The notes: generated by a model from the letters alone, not told the origin. Shown: positions 1 through 12,122, numbered from the stretch's first letter. The stretch: DNA of 64,000 bases from Macrotis lagotis (GCF_037893015.1 NC_133660.1:280799067-280863066), one strand, 5' to 3'. A program made the numbers and translations.

Positions 1-399
1 CTTACCACAAGCAAAAGGCACATTCACCATCTCATGTTTGCCAGTGTCCTGCCAAGGACCAAGAAAAATCTCATAATGCCCCTGGTAGTGATTACCCCAA
101 ACTAACACTAAATTAAGAGGTTCTCAAGAAGAACTGAAACTAAGGACCCTAAGGAGCAACATCCACACAACTGACAGGATGCTGGGAGTGGCCCAGGCCT
201 AAGGCAGGCCCTAAGGTTAGGGGAGGCTACTGTGGCGGGCTGCTTTGGGTGGCTGTTATTTCTCTTTTGGCTCCAAGTGGGATACACAGAGAAATGGAGG
301 AAACTAAAAACGAAGGCTCACTGCCAGAGATGACTGTGAAAGCAAGAATGCAAGCGAGGACAGCCACCAGATCCTCCGGAAAGCAGAGAAGAGTCTTAC
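1..399. other. PPP6R3 intron downstream of coding exon 6, partial
   Basis: Intronic sequence with no recognised repeat or exon. The next PPP6R3 exon is not here. Confidence 0.8.
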
Positions 400-513
400 G
401 TTGGCCGTCTGGTCTCCAGCAAGGTCAGCAGGATCTGGATTGCACTGACAATGGCAGACTCATTTTTCTCCTTGTGAAAAATATTTGATAGAAGCTGTTC
501 AATAATCTCTTGC
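400..513 (-). CDS. PPP6R3: PPP6R3 coding exon 6 (residues 244-281 plus two bases)
   Basis: The acceptor is ttcctag|GCAAGAG and the donor is CGGCCAAC|gtaagactc. The first G completes K244; then [20 protein letters not shown] and [17 protein letters not shown] follow, with AC left for T282. Length is 114 nt. This is a SAPS helix pair and is the last exon in the window: positions 1-399 hold no match to the next expected segment (FEGHIEICPPGM as I recall it), so the following exon lies to the left. The reading frame runs unspliced past both borders, but the splice signals and the family sequence fix the ends. Confidence 0.96.
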
Positions 514-3500
514 CTAGGAAAAGAAAGTGCAGGGGAGCACTGTTAGTATTGTATTGTACCACACAAGGCAAGAAGGATGCGGGGCTGGTGCTGCCAGCAG
601 CAGAGCTGCCGAAGCTTAGGCAGAGGCACCTGGAGCAAAACTAAGCAGAAGGAAGGGTCCCAGGAAGAAAGCGGCCACCTGCCCTGGAGGAGGGCGGGCT
701 GCCCAGGCTTCTGGCATCAGGGCGCCACGCCCTGATGGGCAGGCAAAGAGTGGCTCAGAGCCAATGGGTGAGAGAAGGAGAAGAGGCTGCTGCAGCTTTT
801 GTACAAAAAAATGTCTTTCTTTTAGCCAATGAATCTCTACCGCTTTTCAGCAACAGCTAAGCATGAAGTTAGGACTGGATGTATCTTAAGCATCAATAAC
901 CTGGAAAAGGCTCCAGTCTTTGATTTCTCACTGTTCTGTCCTCGGGTGGGAAAAAAAAAAAAATCAACGTGTTTTTTTTTTGCTCACCAAAATCATGTAA
1001 AAAGGGCTACTCTATTTTCACAATTGCCTCATTTTACTGGGAACCAAAAGGCCCCTCTCCTGTACATGACGGCCTTCTCTAAGTTTTCTAGCATTCCACA
1101 AAGGCTTGCCCCATCTGAGAGGGTGTGTGTTCAAATCCTGCCTCTGTAAAATAGGGACAATACCCACAGTCCCAGCTCCCAGGGTCACTGTGTGTGGGGG
1201 GAGCACCTGGATGTTTGAAGTAGGAATTGCCTTGCCTTTTCTCTTGGCAGGCACCTGATCAGAGACCCCAGAAGATCCAGGCCTTGCTTCCCCCACACCC
1301 CTCACCCTTAGTGGGGGCCTGGTGTGTCCTTTCCTGACTTTCCCTCACCAACACCTGCTGTTTTGGGTCTCCTGGAACCACACTTCACCTGATCTATGCT
1401 TAATACAGCCTCCTTCTATCCTAGGAGTGGTTCTCCCCCACTTTAAGACACAAAGATGAATTCTTGGGTCATTCTGCCAGGTCATTCTCCCCACAATGGT
1501 CTGGTCCCCTGTCCCCAGACTATGCACATGTCCAGGGCAGAAGATGAATTCTGCTAGAGGACATTCAGCGATCTTTTACCTGGCTTACTTCTCAAAAACC
1601 TAATGGTCAGTTCCCAAAAAGTGGCCAATGGTGACCACAGAAGGTCTGTTTCACTACAGTTATGTACCTTACTAGTCTCAGCACTCCATACCCTACATTC
1701 TGTCTTAGAGATCTGGAGCAGAACGGGTTCTGACAGGGTTCCTAGACTGTTCTATCAAGGAATGTCACTGACAAACTTCCCTCAAATTTTTTTTTTTATT
1801 TTTTTAATTTGCTGGGGGTTTTGCAAGGCAGTGAGGTTAAGTGACTTGCCCAAGGTCATCCAGCTGGGCAATTATTAAGTGTCTGAGGCTGGATTTGAAC
1901 TCAGGTCCTCCTGACTCCAGAATCGGTGATCTGTCCACTGAGTTACCTAGCTGCTTCTTTTCCTTCGATTTTTAGCTAGAGACTATGGTTTGAGATGGTT
2001 TTGTGAAAAGGATAGAGAGTCGGAGGCCAAGAGACCAGAGCTGTTCCCAACAGAGACACAGTCAGCTCTGGGTCTCCATCCAAAGGGAATGCACGGGACG
2101 GCTGGAGCTACCTCAGCATGCCCTTTGGAAATCTGTGTCTGACTCTGCTCTCTGGGAGCCTGGCTCAGAGAACCACAGAGTGACCGCATGGGAGGGCAGT
2201 GCTGGCATGTCAGCCCTGGCCAGGCCCCTCCTCCCTGCTCTACCTGACTGACTCATGCCTGGGCTCAGGACACAGATGCATCCCCTAACACGGAAGCTGT
2301 CCCCTTCTAGCTCTGAGTCACTCGGAGGCAGGATCTCCCAAGACACTGAAGGAAGAGAATGAAGTTTATCGTTCTGTAAAGGAAAATACACTGCCTGGTA
2401 CAAAAGGGAGACCACAGTGAAAGAAGGAGTCATTGGGGAGAAACATGGAACTTCAATGAAGAGCAGGCTGCAGAAGGCAACAGCATTTTAGGGTGCAGGG
2501 GGCTTGTGTAAGCCTGAGCTCGTGGGGAGCAGCAGGGCAGGAATCAAGGAAGCGGGCCAGGGATAATGGTCACAGCCCAGTCCCTAAAAGGCACAAGTGT
2601 CCAGGGCAAGCTGTCCACAGGGTGTCATGGGGAGCACCAGGCTGTCCTGTTGGCCCTGACTCTTGTCCCTGCTCTGTTAGGTGATTCTGAACACAAGGCA
2701 CTTGGAGCTCCTCAGAACAGGGAGGAAGAGACAGACACAGAGACAGACAAGGGCAGTGAGGTAGCACCACAGTGAAGAGTCTGGAAGACTCACCTTCCTG
2801 AGTTCAAATCCAGCCTAAGAGACTTAAGAGTTGAGTGAACTAGATCCTGCTTGGGAATTGAGCTAGAGATAGAAATGCCTCTAGGGTCTCTGCCAGGAAA
2901 ACCCCAAATGGACTTGGATCCAACAGAGAAACAACTCAAAAGCAATCTTTGTGTGTGGGGTTGATTGTTCCCAGGCAGGACAGGGTCTGTCTAGGTTCAC
3001 CCCACAGTAGGTGCTCTCGCAGACTCGCCAGAACGGGGGCCCCAGGATTTACAGCTAGGAGAGCACTCACCCCACAACTGCCTCTCTTTAAATCCTGTGA
3101 CTCGTGGTCATGGGCACACTTCAGTCCCTGCGGGGGCTCCCTGACAACAATCACCACCTGTCCTCTCTCAGTGGTACCTCAAGTGGACATGTCTAAACCT
3201 TCCTAAGGAGGTTCTTATTAAATAGGCTCAGGCGTAAGACCCAGTCACCTTCTCCACCTCCTCAGGCTGAAGTGCAGAGGGTATGAACTCTTAGGAAATG
3301 GTGGCAGCTACATCAAAGCTGTATTCTCCACAAAAGCCTAATTTCCTAATCCCAAATGAGTAATCCCCAAATCATTTCCACCCTAGGAAGAATCAGAGTA
3401 ATCCACATCTTGTGACAAAATAAGCCACATTCAGAAAACTTTTCTCACTCTGCTTCCAGAACCAGAGGCCTTCCCTCATAAGGAAACACATCCCCTGAAA

Positions 3501-4308
3501 AGTCTCCAATTGAAAAACCGACCAGAGAAGCTCAAGAGGGTCAACAGGGTCAGGGGTCAGAGGGGGAGCCCAGCCGCAGGCCTTCCTCAGGCAAATTGGA
3601 AATGAATGCTGTCCTTCCAGCAGGGAGGGAAAATAGTATCAGTCTGTCCCTAAGGGTCTTCTCCCTCACTCCATCCTCCACATTAGGACAACATCACCCT
3701 CTAAAGAGAAACAAGGACCATAATCTAGAAAGCCTCAGGGAGCCAAGAAAGGCTATTCATTGCCAGGTCAGGTCTATCCAAGTGATGCCAATTAGCAGAT
3801 GGACTCCTGAAGCCCCCAAGAAACCCAGGGACAGACTAGGGGAGCAGGACCAGGGTAGACTTTGAGGGGTCATTTCTCCAACTCGAATCCATCAAATGGG
3901 TCACTCTGATAATGAAGGGAATTATGAAAGATCAAAGGGAAAAACCACTGCAATCAACATTTCGAAGGCTTTCCCACAACATGGAGGAGAGAGCTGCCAG
4001 ACCCTCAGCCCTGAAAGGCAAGACTTCTAAGAAGCAGATAAAGGAAAACGGTGTCCACCACAAGCTGTGTACTGTGGGCAAGATGTAAGGAGAGTTCTTT
4101 AGGCCATCGTCTAGACTGCTGCCCCAAGGCAGGCCCGTGTCCAAGGAGGGGCCTGGGTCACTGAAGAGGCTCAAATGACAGGCTTCTTCAGAAAGTCATC
4201 TCTGGAGACCCCCACCGAGCTAACTCTCCAAAGAAGTAAATGAAAAAACCAAAGAGCAAACCTTGACTCTGGGACAGGGGAAAGACACAACACAACATGA
4301 GAACGTAC
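514..4308. other. PPP6R3 intron between coding exons 5 and 6
   Basis: About 3.8 kb. It holds one minus-strand tRNA-derived SINE (1784-1960) and a short degraded SINE piece around 2771-2880 (ctgagttcaaatccagcct). The remainder is unique-looking DNA with scattered short open frames and nothing I can assign. Confidence 0.75.
1784..1960 (-). mobile_element. tRNA-derived SINE, WSINE1-like
   Basis: Read on the minus strand it has the tRNA-like head (agctaggtaactcagtggac), the ctgagttcaaatccagcctc box, and cttgggcaagtcacttaacc, ending in an A-rich tail (T-rich at 1784-1815 on the plus strand). Confidence 0.85.
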
Positions 4309-4421
4309 TTTTCTAGAGTGGCGAGCAGGGGGTCTGGTTCTGGACTGTTCTGGACTTGTAACATCTGGTCTCTGCTGAGGCGGATAATTTCACAGAGGGA
4401 CTGCGAGGCGTTGGAATGCCG
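4309..4421 (-). CDS. PPP6R3: PPP6R3 coding exon 5 (residues 207-243 plus two bases)
   Basis: The acceptor is tttctccttag|CGGCAT and the donor is GAAAA|gtacgttctc. The 113 nt encode [20 protein letters not shown], then [17 protein letters not shown] and two bases of K244. Differences from recalled human are conservative (I for V in CEI-IR, V for I in LQVQ, P for T in NSPEP). The length is not a multiple of three, so skipping this exon alone would shift the frame. Its upstream intron carries an exceptional CT-repeat tract (GA on the plus strand) that ends about 52 nt before the acceptor; see the findings. Confidence 0.96.
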
Positions 4422-4474
4422 CTAAGGAGAAAAGCACAACTTCTGAGAAGAGGAACTCACATCAGCAGGGCTCA

Positions 4475-4490
4475 GGGAGAGGGGGAGAGG

Positions 4491-4550
<60 letters not shown>

Positions 4551-4665
4551 AGGAGTAGAGAGACAGAGAGACAAAGAGACAGAGACATAAGAGAGAAGAG
4601 AGACAGAGAGGAGAGAGATAGTGAGACAGAGAGAAGAAGAGAAGAGGGAGGGAGGCAGAGGGAGC
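4475..4665 (+). repeat. (GA)n microsatellite with a long purine-rich extension
   Basis: A perfect GA run covers about 4493-4546, continued by imperfect GA/GACA/GAAGA sequence to about 4665. On the PPP6R3 transcript strand this is a (CT)n pyrimidine tract in the intron, ending about 52 nt before the exon 5 acceptor. Confidence 0.95.
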
Positions 4666-5449
4666 TACCAGCCCCCAACTGGTCACTCAAAGCAGGCCTG
4701 GCCACAGGCCCACAGAAGAGAGAGGCCAAGAGAGGAGATCCAGTAGATAGACTCTTGTGAGAGGACTTGTCAGGTGCTGTCCCTGTCCCGTGGACTGTTG
4801 TCAAAGTGGCTTCCAACCTTCTCAGTCTTTGATCATGGGTAGGAGCACTTCCCTTCTCAACCAAGAAAGCACTCCTTGTGACCGGACCCCCCCCCCAGTC
4901 CCCATGTCTGCACTGTGGCTGGACCCCAAAGCCTCAGCAGAATGAAAGGCAATGATACACTGAATTCAGGTAGAAGAAGATAACACAGCATAGTAGAGAC
5001 AACTTTTGCGGATTTCAAAATTAATAGTCTAGTACATAAAACAAATGGAAAATCATCCCCAAATAATGGTCAACCTTTTAATATTAAGCTTCCTTTGGAT
5101 TCAAATGAATTATTCACAAGGCAGAACTGTTTCTTGTGAATCTGGGAGGGATCCTGGATGGGGGTTTGGTGCTCACCCTGCAGGGCCATGCCTTGAAGGA
5201 AATGAGGAACCCTGCTTTGGGGAGCTGGAGCTTTTCTTAGACAGTTTCCAGAACCCAGCATTTGCTCCCTGGTCTACTGAACAATAAAAAACCATCAAGC
5301 AAATGACCCCTGAGTTATTCGCCCTCATTCAGGCTGGGGTCCTGGCCCATCTTCGCATCAGTCTCCATGGCTCACAGGCTTCAAAAGTGAACTCTTCTCG
5401 GAGGCAATAATGAGACACTGGTTTATCAAATCCAAATGTAACTGCAAAC

Positions 5450-5535
5450 TGTCTTTGTAGTACGTGCCAATCCCCCCAAAACTGAGCGAATGTGTCTTTG
5501 TAGTATGTACCAACCCCCCAAAACTGAGCGAATGT
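5450..5535. repeat. Two-copy 43-bp tandem repeat
   Basis: The copies start at 5450 and 5493 with tgtctttgtagta and end with aaaactgagcgaatg. They differ at a few positions (gtgccaatccc against gtaccaaccc). The repeat is intronic, about 400 bp downstream of exon 4. Confidence 0.85.
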
Positions 5536-5689
5536 GCTCAGCAAATATTCAATGATGTAAAATAAAAGTCACGTTCTCTCATGTTCGGCTATCCTGTTCC
5601 TGACAAATTCTTGACATGTGTAATGGACATGATGGAAAATACCTCCTGTTGGTGCTATATTTATTATGGGGGGAAAAGAATCCAATCCC

Positions 5690-5805
5690 AGAAGTATGGA
5701 TTTAGGGAGCAGAGTGAAGAGTGCTAGTTCTAAAAACCAGAAACCTGAGTTCAAATCCAATCTCAGGCCTTACCCACTGAGTGATCTTGGGCAAGTCAAT
5801 TAAAC
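5690..5805 (+). mobile_element. Old MIR-like SINE fragment
   Basis: It contains cctgagttcaaatccaatct and gtgatcttgggcaagtcaat in the expected order and spacing, with a degraded head. Confidence 0.6.
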
Positions 5806-5930
5806 GGCATGCCAGGGTGTCTGTGACTTGTAAAAGGCAACTCCTGGAGCCTCCTCTCCCCAGGACTGGTGGGAGGCTACAATGAGTGGGAAGACAAAGC
5901 TCAATAAGCTCACAGAACAGCAGCACTTAC

Positions 5931-5996
5931 ATCTTCTTCTTGAGATGGATGGACAATTCCCACTAGCCTCTGGATGATCTTCTCCTCGTTTAACCA
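5931..5996 (-). CDS. PPP6R3: PPP6R3 coding exon 4, microexon-like (residues 185-206)
   Basis: This is only 66 nt. The acceptor is gttttacag|TGG and the donor is GAAGAT|gtaagtgctg. It encodes [12 protein letters not shown], then [10 protein letters not shown]: 22 residues in phase 0/0. The segment is a SAPS helix followed by a short acidic turn. Position 197 reads GGA (Gly), where I recall Glu in human PPP6R3 (LVEIVHP). The exon is too short to stand out as an open frame and was found by matching the expected protein between exons 3 and 5. In-frame skipping is possible in principle. Confidence 0.95.
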
Positions 5997-6809
5997 CTGT
6001 AAAACACATGATAGAAGGTCATCCCGGTAAGGCATGATCTCGGCCAAAACCCCAGGAGGAGATCCATATCGGAACACTCTCCTCCATCACATTTCAGGGT
6101 GCTCCATGTTTCTTTTGGGAGTTCCCCAAAGGAAATGTCAGTCGATGTGCTCTCAGATACCCCAGGCTCACACAAAGGCCCAGAGCAGCCCACAACAACC
6201 ACATAGGTTAAACTCAAGTGTCCAGAATCATGGATGACCACCCACCAGGAAGGCTCCTCAAAAAGAATACAAAGGAGAGAAGGTCAGATGGAGGGGCGTA
6301 CGCACTTCTCAGAGCTTCAGTAAGGACAAGCAAAACTGGCAGAATGTCTCCAGGTGAAATAGTTTGAGAAGGCCGCTTTATGTAAAGCTTTACAGGAAAA
6401 GAAAACGGAGCTGTGGGAAGGCTATCTGTAGACATCGAATCCAAGAAAAGTAGAAGACATTTTTAGCATCACGGAATTTTAGGCTGAAAAACTGAAGAAG
6501 TCAATCTGCCAAATCCTCTACTTAGCCTTTGTTCAAGAAGCATGTCTCTAGTTGAAAAGGGGATCCTTAGAGAGTATCTCATCAAACTGGAAGGGACTTC
6601 AGAACCTCCTTTTATCCTTATTTTACCCAGGAGTAAACTGAGGCCTTTGTTTCTTGTTTCAAATATGATAAAATTGTCAGAATTTAGAATTTATACAATA
6701 AAGAAAAACTTAATGAAATAGAAATTGGGAAGGGGGGGAAAAGGGGGAGAAAAGTAATGAAAGAAAATAGCTAAGACACTAAGAAAATAGAAATTTAGTA
6801 AGAAAACAC

Positions 6810-6960
6810 GGGGCAGCTAGGTGGTAGTGGAGAGAACATTGGCCCTGGAGTCAGGAGGAACTGAGTTCAAATCCAACCCCAGACACTTAATTGCCTAGTT
6901 GTGTGACCCTGGGTGAGTCACTTAACCCCATTGCCTTAAATAAATTTATAAAAAAAAAAT
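6810..6960 (+). mobile_element. tRNA-derived SINE, WSINE1-like
   Basis: Full-length element: head gggcagctaggtggtagtgg, box ctgagttcaaatccaacccc, then gagtcacttaaccccattgc and an A-rich tail. Confidence 0.9.
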
Positions 6961-7329
6961 TTTTTTAAAAGAAAACTGAGCACCTTTAAGCAGAGCAAAG
7001 GCCCATGCCATGGAGATAAAAGGGCAAAGAAAAACAAAGTTCCTTAAAAAGAATGCCCCATAAGTTAAGGATATGAAAAAGGCAGCATGGACTAGAATCA
7101 GGAAGCCCTGGATTTGAGTCCTGCTTCTCCACCCCCCTCCCCCACCCCCCTCTCTTAAGTGTTTTAAGCTGTCTTGGTAGAGGGAACCCAGGGCCTTTCC
7201 TAGACCTGTGCAATCAGTCAGTCCCTAGTCCCCCTCATTCTCTAAAGAAGATGGAAAGTAGGAGAAAACAACAGCTGGAGTTGGACAAGAACAGCCAAGG
7301 GAGCTGTGGACAAAGAGGAGCCTGCAGGG

Positions 7330-7465
7330 AGGGAGCACAGACTTGGGAGTCAGGGGGCTTTGGGGTCTTGGGTAACATTACCTAGACATCATCAGGCCCT
7401 CTAAGGGGAATGAGAGAATTCAATCTGGATGGTTCCCTTTGGCTCCAAATTCTGTGACCCTAAAT
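7330..7465 (+). mobile_element. MIR-like SINE remnant
   Basis: It has an acttgggagtcaggggg start and a 3' part resembling the MIR core end (ccctctaagggg, then ggctccaaattctgtgaccc). Confidence 0.5.
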
Positions 7466-8864
7466 ATAAGCTATGCATATAACTAAGAAACCCTAAAGCC
7501 TTATATCAACCTACGGAACCAGCTGCAGTCGGCTATAAATGGAAAGAAGGGGGGAGAGAAAATAGGGTGAGACTTCTGTTCCTGAAGAGGAAAGTGTGAA
7601 CCCAAACGACTAATAGATCAGATGCCACAAAAGCAAACACTCAGGACTCCACCAGGCATGTGGACCACGGACTCCAGCATCGTCTCCCCACCATTCCTAG
7701 GATAAACAGGCATCCAAGGACCTGGCTCCCAGAAGCCTGGACAAACTGGAGCCCTGGCAGTTCCTGGCTCTGCCCCTGCCCAGACCACACCCTGCCCTCG
7801 CCTCCACCTCTTGGGCTCTTGGAGGCTCCTGCACAGAAGGCGGCACTGAACCAACTGGACTCTTGGACCTCCTCGAGTCAGCCCACAAGGAAGGAGGGAA
7901 GAGGCTTCATCAATGCCCTTAGATTAACCCTCAGAGGTCTCTCCCTGGACTGTCCACAGGTCCGGGCTCTCTGGGGAGGGTGGTGTGCTTTCGGACTCCC
8001 CTGAGCACTGTCCACAGTAGGTGTTTAATAGAAGACTATGGAATGAATTAGGGAATCCAACTGTGGAAAAGGGTAACCCAGCAGAGGTCTGAATGGGCCA
8101 TCAGGAGGACAAGTGACCTGACCAAACACTGGTGGAGGCTGCCAATCCATCCTTCCTCCTTTTTGCCATTTTCCTTGTGTGGGAAACCCACACAAGATAA
8201 AGCCACAATGCACCTCTCCCCAAAGCTGAGACAGGCTTTCCTTTCCCTCTGACCAACAATCAAAGCTCTTCCCAGAGAATTCTTGGCTCCAGGCTGCTCT
8301 GAAAATGAGAGCCGCCCCAGCCCTCAAAGAGGCCCGCAGCGCCACCCCCTTCTCTTGTGATGACCTCTTTCCAGAGGTCAGTGGGTCTGCCCTTCCTACC
8401 CAAACCGGCAGGGACGCTTTCCCAAAGACACCAGCACATCTCCTCTGACCTCAGGCACAACCTGACAGACCTCTCCCTTGCAGGCCCTTCTCCATTTCCT
8501 TTCAACCCTTCAGATCTTTCATTCAAAAGAGGAGCAATCAAAACAATTTCCAAGGAAATGAGCCAGTTCTAGGATTCCAAGCAAATTATCAGAAGTGAGA
8601 TGAACTGGGAGATATTTCTGGAAGGCAATGAAGGGAAAGAAGAGAAGTGTGGAAAAGACAGAAGGAGATGCAAAGGGAGAAGAGGGAGAGACTTTCAACT
8701 GCAGCAACTTTGCCACCGATAACAGAACCTTAGAGGATCCTAAGCCCCTCCCACCTGGGTCGAGCCCCTAAGTTGGACACCCCAGAGACATCTGGAGTCA
8801 CTGGCATCCCCAAACTCTGGCAACTTTCAGAACAGAAAGAGGCATCTGAGCCCATCGTACTCAC

Positions 8865-9002
8865 ATTCAAAACGTCTTGCCTGGGCTGGGGAGGTTCGAT
8901 ACAAGTCAGGAGCCTGAGCAGTAGATCCATGATAGCAGATGTTCCTATGTGCTTTATGATGAGGTCTACAAAATCGTGCTTCTTCTTTAAGAAATCCACA
9001 AT
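8865..9002 (-). CDS. PPP6R3: PPP6R3 coding exon 3 (residues 139-184)
   Basis: The acceptor is cccttag|ATTGTG and the donor is TTGAAT|gtgagtac. The 138-nt exon keeps whole codons at both ends and encodes [20 protein letters not shown] followed by [20 protein letters not shown] and RQDVLN. It forms two SAPS helices with a basic KKK turn and the EPPQPRQ loop. As far as I recall it is identical to human PPP6R3, the most conserved exon here. Because the length is a multiple of three and the phases are 0/0, skipping it would remove 46 residues without changing frame. No other exon lies between it and exons 2 or 4. Confidence 0.97.
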
Positions 9003-12000
9003 CTAAGGGAAAGACATGAGGGACACACTCAGATCAGAATGAGAGAGAGCTGGGAGGGAGCTCTGTCACAGACTCCCGGACGTGGCAGAGCGGCAGGCAG
9101 GCAGACTCCAGTGGAGTCCCTGAGTCTACCTCCAACAAGCCTCGAGCACATGAACAGATCCACTCTACTGGTGGGTTGGAGTCTGACACCCCCACTGGCC
9201 CACCCCAATTAGCCAGGGAGGCTAGGAAGATGCCAATCTGGAAGAAAAGTGAACAACAAGAAGGACATCCGATGGGAGCCGCAGGCAGCATCTAGAAGGG
9301 ACGGAGTTACAACAGAGACAGACACTGTTCTCCCACAGCAGGATGGAGGGTTGACTAACCAAATCCTAGGGATCCCAGCATGTGAGGAAATGTGGGTTGT
9401 GCCCAGGACAACTTTAGGAACTCAGGAAGACTCCAAGGGCTGAAGGCGGGGGATCCACTTGGGGATCCCCAAGGGGAGTAGCCCCCCAACTGCTTCACAC
9501 TTCTGAGCCCAGGACACTCTTCAGGTCCAAAACAATAGCTTCAACAATTCACTTCATGAGGATTTAAGCCTTAGCAAATATCAGATAGACAGGTCCAGGA
9601 AGTAGGGAGCTGAGTCACTCAGAGCGCTGACCAGCAGCAAAGGGTGGGGGGAGTTGGATGGGAGGGGGAAAGCCCTAACATTGAAGAGGATTTTCTAGAA
9701 CAATCTGAGAAACAGAAGCCATGGGAGGCATCAGGTGTGAGAAAGGAGCTCACCAAAGGTGGGGTGGACTTTAGATGCCCACACGGACTATGGTCCAGAA
9801 GGACAAGGGAGGCAAACCTGAGGTCTTGGTTTTCTGCCAAATCTTTTCTCTAATGGGATTCTGGCACCTTTACCGTTACTTTTTCAGGAAAGACAAAGGG
9901 GGTGTTGGAGAAGCCTTGAGTCGGGTCTAGCTGGAGGAAGGGGAGGGAGCCTGCCTCTACCTATCATTGCCCTCAGAAGGCCCACATCTAGACATGCATG
10001 GCAATGATCAAGAACAGGAGAGGCCAAGGCACTTCTGATCAGGGAAAATGGCAGCTCAGCCACAAGGATCCATCTCTCAGATAAATCTTAGGCAATGAAC
10101 CCAGTACATCCAGGGCTGCTGAGTCCCAGAAGCTCATCCAAAAGGAGGTGGAGCCATCATGTTGACCAGGTTTCTTAAGGGTCCATGAGAGCGACAATGA
10201 CCAAGCACACAACTCCCCAACAACTCATCGCCACCAAGCTAAAGAGCCAGGGGTGGCTTCCAGTCTCTGGCACTCCTTACCAAACAGGGACCAGACTGGA
10301 ATCCTGAAAGGCAATGCAATCAGAGGAACCAGCATATTCTCAAGATGGAGTTTCTGGCCCCCTTTGGCTTTCCTAATCCCAGTGCTTCTAGAGGTTCCCC
10401 TGACTCCATATCCCACCTCACCCCACATTCCCAAAGGCTTCCTCTTTCCATCAAGTGCCTCCACCCCTAGGTAATCAACCATCTCACAGATGGTCCAGAT
10501 GGAGGAGAGGATAACCAGGTCAGACCAAGCTGACCACCACATAAGGGATCCCCAGGCTTCACCACTTCCTAGACCTTGACACTACTTTGTCCAAGCTTCA
10601 TTCTTGAGGTCTCAGGTTGACCCCACCCTGGGGCCAAGCCATGTCATGTATCATCTAAGCTTCTGGGCCTGAGCCAGTGACTGAGCATTTCTCCCTAATT
10701 TTAGTCTTTTAGCCTCATCCTCTCTCATTACTCAGAGCTGGTCTCTCTTCTCTCTGGACTTCCAAAGCTCCACATCACAGAGTCTTGTCTATAGAGTCTC
10801 ATGAGTCTCCCAAATGGAGTTGCACACCATGGGAGCTGAAGGGAAATCTCCCTCAACAGGCAAAAGACTGGGGACCAGGGTTTGGGGAACAAATCACACC
10901 CTGGCTCCCCTTTAGAGAATTGCTAGGAACAATCTGATGATGATGATGATGATCTGCTGGTGTTTGTCTTGTTCTCAAAGAAGACCCTAACAACAGGGAC
11001 ATGGTGCGAAGACATGCTTATGAATTGGATTGGAGGTGGGGCTGTGCTAACTCACCAGCCTCAGTTTCCCTTCTGGAGTCATCTGGATCCAGAGGCTAGA
11101 GAAGAAACCAGGGTGATTGGAAATGGCCCTGGATGTGAGGCAATCAGGGTAGAGTGACTTGTTCAGGGTCACAGAGCATGTAAATATCTGAGGCTGGATG
11201 TGACCTTAGGTCCTTCCACTTCCAGAGCCAGCACACTACCTTCAAGTCACCTAGCTGTCACCTAGCCACCTGAATCAGGAACAAGTGAATGAGGATGTGA
11301 CAACTTTTTAACTTCTAACAAAATGAGAAAAGAAGAATGAGTTGCCTTTTGAAACCCACATACTTGAGGCTGTTGCCTAACTAAAAGTGGTCCTTAGGTT
11401 CTTAATTCCAATGATCTTTAGGTCCATGACCCCCACTGAGAGACAGACCCCCCACTTAGTCCTCTCCTAGGGGAGAATGAGCTTTGCAGGGGATGGAGAA
11501 AATCCCTTCCTCCCTGTCTGCTTGCAGCAGTGCTAGCACATTCCTGCCCTGACTCTACAATCAGAGAAAGTTATCTTGGGACTAAGCTGACCCTGTGCAC
11601 GCCACCATTTGCCAGAATGATTTCTGCCAGGGCCTAAGTCATCAGCTTCTGTGGACCTGCTTGGAGGCCTCCTGAAGAACAAGGCTCCTGTTCTCGGCCA
11701 TGATGCCCAAGAGCAGGGCTCTAACAAGTACCCTAATTTTACTTCTAGTCCATATGATACTGTAATTGTTCCATTCATTAATGGCTTTTGAAGGGCCCAC
11801 TTGTATAGAGTACACCGTTCAATAACTTCCATTATTCAGCATCTCTTCACAAAGAGAAATCATCCCTCAAATTTGCACACACCTCTCTCCACCCAAGATT
11901 CTAATACCTCCAGGTTCGGGTACATTTTAGCAACCAATCCAACTAATTTAGGCTAATAACCTAAGTGAGAAGCTGTGAAGACCAAAATTCAAGGATAAAT

Positions 12001-12122
12001 TATCAGGTGTTTCTAAACATAAGTGCTTAAATTTTAATTAAAATCAGAAGCAGGTTCAGAATACTCAAGAAAACAAGACCATTTGTTAACACAATTTCTT
12101 ATCTTTGGGAAAAAATATTTAC
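9003..12122. other. PPP6R3 intron between coding exons 2 and 3
   Basis: 3.1 kb. Apart from the MAR1-like SINE and an adjacent short (GAT)n run at 10936-10953, no repeat or exon is recognised. Confidence 0.7.
10957..11268 (-). mobile_element. MAR1-like SINE
   Basis: On the minus strand a tRNA-like head is followed by a long unique body (catccagggccatttccaat, then ctggatccagatgac) and a tail ending in tctttgagaacaagacaaac. The same layout occurs at 30990-31312. Confidence 0.75.

Larger units (their letters stand above)
4422..5930. other. PPP6R3 intron between coding exons 4 and 5
   Basis: Besides the GA tract, the 43-bp tandem repeat and an old SINE fragment, no element is recognised in these 1.5 kb. 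Confidence 0.7.
5997..8864. other. PPP6R3 intron between coding exons 3 and 4
   Basis: The 2.9 kb hold one WSINE1-like element (6810-6960) and a MIR-like remnant around 7330-7465. Two short pieces resembling repeat tails occur at 7083-7130 and 8000-8045 (cacagtaggtgtttaataga). Nothing else is assignable. Confidence 0.7.

Noticed and set aside
1-399. Next PPP6R3 exon (starting FEGHIEICPPGM as I recall the family)
   Set aside because: No matching sequence in any frame of the minus strand here.
4416-4864. Arg/Glu-rich and Ser/Leu-rich frames over the GA tract
   Set aside because: Simple-sequence translation of the microsatellite within a PPP6R3 intron.
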